Positions 1 to 6,900 of a DNA stretch of 10,351 nucleotides are shown here, in pieces (position 1 is the stretch's first letter; each line of letters begins with the position of its first letter). The notes beneath the pieces were generated by a model. That model ran no database searches, was not told the origin of the DNA, and worked only from the letters and a program-made list of their open reading frames with translations. This DNA is from Isohypsibius dastychi (taxonomy: Eukaryota > Tardigrada > Eutardigrada > Parachela > Isohypsibiidae). The translations under genes and the position numbers were made by a program. The DNA is taken from NCBI GenBank assembly GCA_034696485.1, contig JAQIWT010001553.1, forward strand, positions 1-10,351, given 5' to 3'.

Positions 1-335
1 TAAGCGCACACATATGGCCCCAAATAAAAATTATTTTTCGCTGGCCGCATATTGTTTAAAACCTAGATACACCACTGCTTCAATTGCACCGGTTTTCCTT
101 TCGGACACTGCAGTGTTGCCTGCCCTTTCGTCTGTCTAGTGAGACCGGAGTCAATAACAAACTTGCAAGCTAGCCCCCGAAGGGGCTGTCCGTTCAGGTG
201 GTTGAACAAGAGAAACATATTCAAATTGCAGTTGCACAGCAACTGGTAATTGTAACGTCGTTCGAATACATGGTAATCAGATGAGGCTTCGGACAAGGTT
301 TTTGTAAAATACTACTTTTTGTTTCAACGATTATC
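1..335. other. 5' flank without a supported gene
   Basis: This is the upstream flank of the first chromoshadow gene. A 77-codon open frame on the - strand (63-296) is present but has no recognised motif, begins only at a TTG, and shows no clear splice sites, so I do not call it a gene. The bases just before the ATG at 336 are T-rich (around 315-325) and could hold a promoter or leader acceptor, but I see no convincing TATA box. Confidence 0.4.
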
Positions 336-734
336 ATGGAAATGCTCCAACTTCAGAAGGTTACAGAGGTTGCACCTCGTGGTAAGAGGGGTAAACCCGT
401 CGCCACCAAAGTAGCCACCAAAGTAGCCACCAAAGCGAAGAAACCGGTGAAGAAAGGCGGCCGGAAACGGAAGACAGGCAGCAGGTTGGAATTCGAGCTT
501 CCACCTTATGTAATTGAGAAAGACACGATAAGGGAAGTGGTTGGAGTGCGCGTAGGTACGAACGGTCAACTGGATATTCGAGTTAAATGGAGCAAGAAGA
601 CCGAGGATTCCTGGATTGCGGAGCATGAATGTGATGCAATTGAGTTGTTATTGTCCTTTTTAAAGTCTAAAAAGATGGCCGAAATGCAATATTACGCCAA
701 ACATTCTAGTCTGCCAGGAGTTAAAAACCTGTAG
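336..734 (+). CDS. Small chromoshadow-domain protein (HP1-like, no chromodomain)
   Basis: Single-exon frame of 132 residues. Residues about 20-50 are strongly basic, with a triple KVAT repeat followed by KKPVKKGGRKRK, which looks like a DNA-binding or nuclear-localisation tail. Residues about 63-115 match the chromoshadow pattern: a hydrophobic start (IREVVGV), then GQLDIRVKW aligned with the HP1 G-E-L-M-F-L-M-K-W strand, then an EC motif and a hydrophobic helix (IELLLSFLKSKK) aligned with the HP1 CPQVVISFYEERL helix. In the HP1 family this domain dimerises and docks PxVxL-type partners in heterochromatin. There is no chromodomain in the frame, so the protein could partner other HP1-like proteins without reading H3K9 methylation itself. 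The ATG at 336 is the first in frame; a second lies at 342. It converges on the - strand chromoshadow gene. The assignment is by eye; a chromodomain-like fold is the main alternative. Confidence 0.6.
   Translation: MEMLQLQKVTEVAPRGKRGKPVATKVATKVATKAKKPVKKGGRKRKTGSRLEFELPPYVIEKDTIREVVGVRVGTNGQLDIRVKWSKKTEDSWIAEHECDAIELLLSFLKSKKMAEMQYYAKHSSLPGVKNL
400..437 (+). repeat. 12-base coding repeat, KVAT x3
   Basis: Three consecutive units close to AAAGTAGCCACC (the first with GTCGCCACC) encode KVAT three times in the basic tail of the chromoshadow gene. The copies are nearly identical, consistent with recent slippage in a histone-H1-like lysine-rich segment. The unit is in frame, so copy-number change would preserve the protein. 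Confidence 0.75.
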
Positions 735-1182
735 ACTATTTTTCTTTTGGATTTGCCGGATGAGTTGGACTTGAGCTTGTACATTGAGCATGGAAACTGA
801 TCTGTTCCTATTTACTGGAAAGGATTTCGTGGTATTATGTAATCTAAAATCTGCCAGACTACGCATGCAGCGCATTACTATTTACTATCAATGGTCATTT
901 GAAAGATAAAGATATCAGAAGATGGGGGAGAATTTTAGGAAATTTTAGGAAATTCCAGAAATTCCAAAAATTTTAGGAAATTCTCTGCGCGAAAACATCC
1001 AGCAGAACAGTGGAGGACAAAATGAGAACTAAAAGAGACAAATCGGGACGAGTTAAGGCACGTACATTCATAAGACTAAGACAAACGAGGAACAACACAT
1101 TCCCTAGTATGCCTGCATTATCACAAAGTTTCAGCTAAAATAAACTAACATCAGGAAGTTCGGTGAACTAAAACTGCGAACA
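735..1182. other. Intergenic, between convergent genes
   Basis: This is the shared 3' flank of the + strand gene ending at 734 and the - strand gene ending at 1183. It contains short AT-rich repeats (931-983) and one + strand AATAAA at 1139-1144, which is rather far from 734 to be its normal polyadenylation signal. No supported coding exon was seen on either strand. Confidence 0.5.
931..983. repeat. Short AT-rich tandem/inverted repeat
   Basis: Two perfect tandem copies of AATTTTAGGA (931-950) are followed by AATTCCAGAAATTCC and a third partial copy, TTTTAGGAAATTC. The GGAAATTCC cores are near-palindromic, so the tract could fold or mark a degenerate small repeat element. Confidence 0.65.
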
Positions 1183-1567
1183 TCAAGAAGGCGAAGCATT
1201 CGAACTCGTCGGTTCTTCCTCCTCGCTTTTCTGTTCTTCAGCCGGACGTGCTAAGACCACAAATTTCTCGTAAAACTCCAACAGTTTCTGCTTGTAGTCA
1301 TCCCGCATCATGAGAACAGCTCGAGGAACAATCTGAGCACACGCTTCTCCATGCCTAAACATCAACTTCCGGTTAGAATCAAATTGGGTGAAGATTTAGA
1401 GCAACTCACCACAAGCACAGAAATTCCAGCGTTCCATCCCGTAATCGGATAGATTTTATGGTTTTGAGCTTTCTTGAAAGAAGCTGATCGAGCCTCTGCT
1501 TCCGCCGAGTTTGCCAAGAAGATCCGGAAAGCGATTGGACAGAATTCGATGAATTACTGTGTTTCCT
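1183..1567 (-). CDS. HP1-like chromoshadow protein, 3' two exons (5' end unresolved)
   Basis: Modelled as complement(join(1183..1354,1410..about 1567)). The 55-base intron begins GTGAGT and ends GTTTAG; joining in phase 2 rebuilds a TGG codon. The joined frame reads IKSIRLRDGTLEFLCLW, HGEACAQIVPRAVL and KQKLLEFYEKFV in order. This matches the chromoshadow layout (hydrophobic start, dG-L-F-L-W strand, VP motif, then a helix containing FYE) better than any other frame here. A basic hinge (RRKQRLDQLLSRKLK) precedes it and an acidic EEEE tail ends the protein at the TGA (1185-1183). HP1-type chromoshadow domains dimerise and recruit partners to heterochromatin. The upstream exon(s), including any chromodomain and the start codon, were not found: the frame has no ATG and runs into a stop near 1588. 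The 5' border at 1567 (after a CAG) is a guess. Confidence 0.6.
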
Positions 1568-2228
1568 CTGATCAGATTTTCTTCTTTACTGTGGTCAGAG
1601 GAGAAGGCCATTCGATCATCGGCTTTTTGGGCAACACGGCTGCTGATGTATCTCCTTTTATTGTGTACCTGGGTCATTCTTTTCTTATTTTACCACTTTA
1701 ATATATTTGGTGTATTATGCCTGACCGCCAGATTTTTTTTGCTTGTTTTACCGGAAACTGCTAACACCGACTTGCCTCAAATAAATTCTGAATGATGAAG
1801 ATTAGTTTGGGAACAATCTTTCATGGAAAACAATTTTTAGCTCTCAGATTCCAAAAACGCGGAGTACAGATTTAGTTGATGATGACGATGAATGTGAAGT
1901 GAAATATATTGCAAAAGAGCAAGATATTTGTAGGATTCAGAAAAGAATTAAAATGAGATCATTCGTTTAGGGGCGATGGGGGAGGGGGGGGGGCTGAACA
2001 TCGTTTCTCCATTCTCGGGGCGACACGACGCGCCAGCGCCACTCGAGTTGTTGAGCAGAAGTTAGAAGTGTTGTTTTGGTTTGTTTGAGCTGTTTTCGTA
2101 CTTGAACGATTGCGTATATTACTTCCAACAACCCTAATGCTTTGCCCAGTCATCCGCCGAGTCGCTTTGGGAAGGTATACATCAAGCCATGAGATCTGAT
2201 CTCACAAGAATTTGGATATTATTCTCTG
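1568..2228. other. Unresolved region with possible exon fragments
   Basis: No confident gene. Two things stand out. A - strand frame (1456-1677) overlaps the chromoshadow exon in another frame and may hold upstream coding sequence of that gene. On the + strand, an acceptor-like CAATTTTTAG at 1831-1840 precedes an open frame to about 1970 that encodes an acidic DDDDE patch followed by EVKYIAKEQDI, reminiscent of the acidic lead-in to a chromodomain; it could not be connected to other exons. A + strand AATAAA lies at 1780-1785. Confidence 0.3.
1970..1993 (+). repeat. G-rich tract
   Basis: GGGG, GGGGG and a run of about ten G are separated by CGAT and A. The spacing would allow a G-quadruplex on the + strand, although only two short loops are evident. 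The complementary strand would be C-rich. Confidence 0.6.
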
Positions 2229-2438
2229 ATGTGCACTGGAGATCGTCAGGGTGATATTTCCATCTTCCCGGACCGTCGTTGTCTTCGAGTGATGCAGATT
2301 GAATGCAAACCAGGAATGGAAAAAATTATCAAATACGTATTGGATGAAGTCATTTTTGTCGGTTACTTTCGGGTAAAGTAATTTAATGCGATGTAATGTA
2401 GATGTTTTGTTGCAACGACGAATTTGTTTTAGCAATGA
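2229..2438 (+). CDS. Possible C-terminal exon pair of a third chromoshadow-like protein
   Basis: Tentative model join(2229..2372,2433..2438), or a longer first exon from about 2191. The intron is canonical (GTAAAG to GTTTTAG, 60 bases, phase 0), and the next exon gives only Gln and a TGA stop. The peptide contains GDRQGDISIFPD, then ECKPGMEKIIKYVLDEV, then FVGYF. I align these loosely with the chromoshadow G-E-L-M-F strand and CPQVVISFYEERLTW helix, but the usual tryptophan of the strand is absent. The opposite strand is also open throughout, so coding sense is uncertain. It could instead be an unrelated small exon. Confidence 0.3.
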
Positions 2439-2496
2439 ATCAGATTCGTTGCCATCGTATTTACTTCCACTTCTCAAACGCCTTTTGAGCTTGTTT

Positions 2497-2524
2497 ATTT
2501 TTTTCAGTTTCTATCTGAAGAAAG
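2497..2524 (+). promoter_or_regulatory. Acceptor-like site 17 bases before an ATG (possible leader trans-splice site)
   Basis: A run of T ending in TTTTTTTCAG at 2507 is followed by a 17-base purine-rich leader and the ATG at 2525. In animals with spliced leaders this arrangement marks the 5' end of the mature mRNA. A conventional 5'UTR intron would look the same. Confidence 0.4.
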
Positions 2525-3687
2525 ATGAGTGTCCTTGAAAAACGTCGCCGAGGACCGAGGAAGGAACGACAAAAGAACAATCCCGGAATGGCCGAATCAG
2601 CAGAAGAAGTGTATGTTGTCGAGGACATCGTCGGACGGCGCAGTGGTGAGTCCGGTACTCAACTCCTATCGGAATATATGGCACTTCAATTAAATTTATT
2701 TGGTTTCATGTTGAGTAACCAGGATTCTGTTTTATGATAATCTAAGATATTTGTTGATGATGTTGAAGTTTCATTTCACGGATTATAGTTTGAAAATTTC
2801 CAGTGTGTAACATTTCGGTATCAGCTGAAATTAGCCAAGAATCGTATTGCGTCAGGGAATCTGCATTTGCTCATTTGGGAACTTGTTAGTTTAATAGTTT
2901 GCTACGTCTTACGCAAGTTCGAAACATCTGTCAGGTCGGTCCAAACTTTTAATGCACGTAATATTTCTTAGTGCTGTTTGTTTTTGCATTTTTTGTCTGT
3001 TTGCTGTTTGCTTCATTTGCTTACGAAATCGGTTTCAGTTCAGCTGAGTTTTTCGCGCCGAAAAACGTGAGTTGAATTTGTTTTGAATTTTATTGCCTGC
3101 CAAATATTCGGGTGAAGTTGCTAATTAGCGTCCGGTATTCCGATTACGTACTCAGATGTGGCTTTAGAAATCGGGCGAGATCACAAGAGCATTGACATGA
3201 TTTTTTTGCTGAGGAACCTTTGAGCTCGTGCCAAGTGGACCGAAAACTGACCAAATCTTCCAAAGCCGAATGTTACTGTAGAACCAAATAACTTTGACCC
3301 AACACTCTAGTTTTCTATCACCCATCACCCCACGAAGCGGGTGATTATAGCTCAAATTGGAAGAACTTGTTTTTCATACAAAGTTAAAATAGGTGGTAGG
3401 AATGGAGAATGGAGAATGGAAATGGGAATGGAGAATGGAGAAAGTTGTTTATGTGAAATGCTGTACATTTACTCTTTTGTGGAATTCAGAATATAATTGC
3501 TGATGTCGTGTTACTAAATGTATCTAAATTTTTTCAGGTTTCTGAAATTCGTTTGGTAAACCAGCCATGTCAGATTCTGCAAGTGAAGCCCACTGCATCG
3601 CTTAATTCTTTCATTTTCCCCGCGAATCCGAAGCTGGCTGGCTCCTCAGAATACACTTCTCATGGAATCGGAAGTGGAATCCAGTAG
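2525..3687 (+). CDS. Chromodomain-like protein, tentative multi-exon model
   Basis: Exon 1 (2525-2645) is well supported. It encodes a basic N-terminus (KRRRGPRKERQKN) and then EEVYVVEDIVGRRSG, a close match to the opening strand of HP1/Polycomb chromodomains, with the Y-V-V-E of the peptide-binding groove; the donor G|GTGAGT follows. The rest is provisional: about 2837-2934, 3039-3066 and 3538-3687 chain in phase to a TAG, with acceptors TTTCAG and TTTTTTCAG at the last two. The second exon has GNLHLLIWELV and a later RKFE, which could be a poor chromodomain strand and helix, but the usual WKG and TWEP motifs are missing. The acceptor near 2836 is weak. Chromodomains read methylated histone lysines; whether this one can is doubtful. 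Possibly a decaying or mis-modelled gene, or a 5' part of the large gene downstream. Confidence 0.3.
3067..3537 (+). other. Long presumed intron
   Basis: The interval starts GTGAGT and ends TTTTTTCAG. At about 470 bases it is much longer than the other introns in the window. It contains a GGAGAAT-type microsatellite near its 3' end and a 63-codon open frame on the - strand (3164-3355) without recognisable motifs. No supported gene lies inside it. Confidence 0.4.
3398..3443 (+). repeat. GGAGAAT microsatellite
   Basis: About five to six imperfect copies of a 6-7 base GGAGAAT/GGAAAT unit in a row, purine-only on the + strand. Such purine tracts are prone to slippage. Confidence 0.75.
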
Positions 3688-3891
3688 TGAAATCAGTTCC
3701 TTCCGGTTCATCACATCATCAGCTTCCCTGAAATCTAACAAGAGTGATGACTTTGAAGCGTGTCAAATGCGAGCGGTTTTGTCAACTGGGATATGCTGGA
3801 GAGCGCTATTAGCAGCGTGAGTGAATAGTTTCCAATAGTTCCCATAACTGCCGGCCATGGATAAGAATGCTCGTACTTGCTGTGCGACCCA

Positions 3892-3956
3892 CCCCCCCTT
3901 CCGCCCTTAAGTCGGGGGGCTGGACTACAAATCGAATTTCGAATTTCGAATTCGAT
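3892..3956. repeat. C/G hairpin followed by GAATTTC repeats
   Basis: Seven C (3892-3898) face six G (3914-3919) across a loop of about 16 bases, giving a potential stem. It is followed at 3933-3955 by three head-to-tail CGAATTT units ending in the palindrome CGAATTCG. Both lie inside the presumed 5' intron or leader region (3817-3981) of the large Tudor gene. Confidence 0.6.
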
Positions 3957-3993
3957 GAATTTGGATTTTGTGTTATTGCAGTGTTGTAAGAAT

Positions 3994-6900
3994 ATGGAGG
4001 CGATGGAAGTCGACCAGACTCAGGATCAGGGGTTAAATGTCGAAACAGAAGCTCAGCGATCTGACAATAACGGTATTGGTGTGTTGTGCTTAAATTTCCC
4101 TGCTTCCAAATATCTGATTCCTTTTCGTTTCAGGATTTCACCATTTAGACGACAAAGTTGATGAGGTTGTTGATGCAAAGAAATCGAACGGTCATCCAGC
4201 AGGTTGTTTTCGAAATTTGCTGAACTCTACAATGGGGTTCTTACATTATCCCCTTCAGAGCTGATGGAAGAAAAGTCGCCGTCCCTGAACGGTTTCACTG
4301 ATAAAACAACCAACGGCAAAGCAGACATGGCCGAAAGAGATTCTGGACGAAGTCGCGCATCGCGGGAAGGAAGCTCTTCCTCGTGTGTCAGAAATGTCAG
4401 TTCGTTTTCGCGGATTCCTTCGAAGGGTTATTCAGTCCAGCGGACGACGATAATCAAGCACTTCAAGCGTGTGACAATCAGCGAACAGTACTACGAAAAT
4501 GGCCAGCAGGCGTTTTCGGTTCCACCTGTACGTCGTCGATCGTCAGATAATCTCAAGATAATCTCAATTCGGTTTTATCGCTTTCTTTTTTAGGTGGTTG
4601 AGGATACGGAAACGTATCCGCAGGAATCGATTGTGGATATCGCTACGTGTTCTAGGGATGCTTTCCAGACAGCCCGAAGTCCTTCTAAGCTCGCCGGCAT
4701 TGAAGAGGTTATTGGAGGCGTCGCTGACACGGTAGATACAGTGCCGACCGTGCAGGAGTCAAGTGAAGCAGGTAGTTTGACGCTGATTCAGAGCGCATGA
4801 TATGAATGTAGCTGTCCTGTTTGTTTAGGTGCTTCATCGACAGCTGGAAGCGATGTCGCCGTTCTGCGGAAGGGTGGAAAGCGGCGAGAGTTGTTGAGTG
4901 AAGACGAAGATGAACCACCGAAATTGAAACCGAGCTCTCGGAAGTCGACCAAGACCAACGACGAAGAGTTTCCTAACGGTAAACTGTTGCGATCCTTCAT
5001 CTCATAGTTTTCGTTATCGACTCTTCGCAGGATCTTACGTTCTGGCAAAATATACCGACAATATTCATTATACAGCCACTGTTGAGCGAAAGGTTCCTAT
5101 TTTCTCGACGTGAGCCATTTCCAATCAGTGCCAAAATGTCACATTCAATGCATATTTTTCAGTAATTTTAATGTTGTGTTCCTCGGCAGTAAAGAGAAAG
5201 AATCCGTTCACCGCTCGTTTCTATTGAAGCCGAAAGAATGGATGACTGTCGGACGAGATATACTTGTGAAGACTGGAAAGTTGCCGAGTGGGGGAGAATA
5301 TGATTCTGGTACAATCCTAGAAGTTGAAAAGATTGAAGAAAAGGCTCCGCGTTACCGTGTTAAATTTGGTGATGAAGAAAAAAGGTGAGTTTTTTGCTTT
5401 ATTATCACAGGGTGTTGCATTCCCGGTACTTTATCCTTCTTGTATTTGAAAATTTCGAAAACACCATTTGGCGTTTCATCTAACTTGCTTTTTTGTAGCG
5501 TTAATCTCGCGGAAGTTGCGTTAGACGAAGATGAGACGCTGCAGAAAAAGTTTGAAAATGGAAAGAGTAAGTCGACCTCTTTTTTGAGCTACAAGTGCTG
5601 ATGGTTTGTTATATTTGAAGAGAAGTTAGAGCCAGTCAGCGCCACTTCAAAACGGTCGGAGTCGCCAGCTGAAAATGGAAAGGCTTCTGAGAAAGGCAAG
5701 ACGTTTGAGGGTCCTGAACTGAACACCGCTAATGCCCGTTTGCTGTAGGCCCTATCAGTACCTTCGCGAGTCATCCTGAAAAGTTCATCAAAGGTGAAAC
5801 CCTTGTCTTATGGTGATTTACTGTTGTGATAAAACATCTGAATTCCCAGGCGCTTTGGTATTCGCGAGATGGGATGATGGCCGATATTATCCAGGAAGGA
5901 TCTTTAGAGCAAAGAAAAGCTCGATCGAGATTCTGTTCTTGGATGGTGAAGAAGCCGATGTTTCGACAAGTGAAATTGCGATTGCTGAGGAGGTGGTTGT
6001 ACCTGGGGCGATAATTCAGACTCAGTTCCGTAACGGAAAATACGACACGGAAGTCAACTTCTCGGGAGAAGATACAGAAACGAAAGTGAAGTTGTCGGCT
6101 GGCGGCATGGAATTGTGAGCGTTGAGTTTCTTGTCGTTGTGACTCCATCTGACTGGTATCTGTCATTATAGGCGCAGTATTCAGGAGTTGTGTTTCGTGG
6201 AAGAAGATATTCCTTGGCCAGGAGAAAAATCGAAATCTCCCGTGAAGACTGAAAAGTTGGACCGGACCGCTCGTTCCTCGAAAGCCTCTGTTGAGCCAGC
6301 CAAATCCAAAAAGAAGGCCAGCGTTTCTAAGCCGAAGGTGTCGAAGAAAGCGGAAGTAATTGAACTGGCAAGCGACGAGGAGGACACAGATGCCACCAAG
6401 GAATCAATCAAAGTCGACGACTCGAAGGTTTACACCGTGAAGGGTGTAAAATATTTTCAGAGTGCGTCCATTATCTTGGATTAGAATTGGTTTCGATTTA
6501 TTATCGATGATTTGTAGATGAACCCGTCTTTGGTGAGTGGGATGATGGAAGATGGTATGCGGGCCGAGTTACATCCGTGAAGGGAGAGTGAGTATTTTTT
6601 CGACTATAAAAGCTGTTCTTGATTTTATCTTTGATTTTTCCTACTTTTCATAAGTTTATCTTTGCAGTAAATTCGGTGTCCGCTGGTGCGAAAATGATCA
6701 GCAGGATCATTTGAATCCAGAGCAGATTTGTCGGGCGTCTGATATCCTGAAGAAAGGCGTTCGGGTCAATGTTATTGTTCCGAATAAGAGTATTTATGAT
6801 GAGCTGACCTTGGAGGAATATATGGAAAACGGAATGCATCTTGCTAAGGGGAAAAAGAATGCGATTACTGAGTAAGAATTTGTCCAGAAAATGAATTTTC

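Noticed and set aside
63-296. 77-codon - strand open frame ending KPVQLKQWCI
   Set aside because: It starts only at TTG, has no recognised motif, no splice support, and lies at the window edge; coding cannot be argued.
1474-1701. + strand frame with EADRASASAEFAKKIRKAIGQNS
   Set aside because: It looks soluble and coding-like, but it is the antisense of the - strand chromoshadow exon, has no ATG where the charged part begins, and turns hydrophobic and low quality downstream.
1959-2153. - strand frame ending in a proline run
   Set aside because: The proline run is the reverse of the G-tract; no domain or splice support.
3164-3355. 63-codon - strand frame
   Set aside because: It lies inside a presumed intron, is composition-driven and has no motif.
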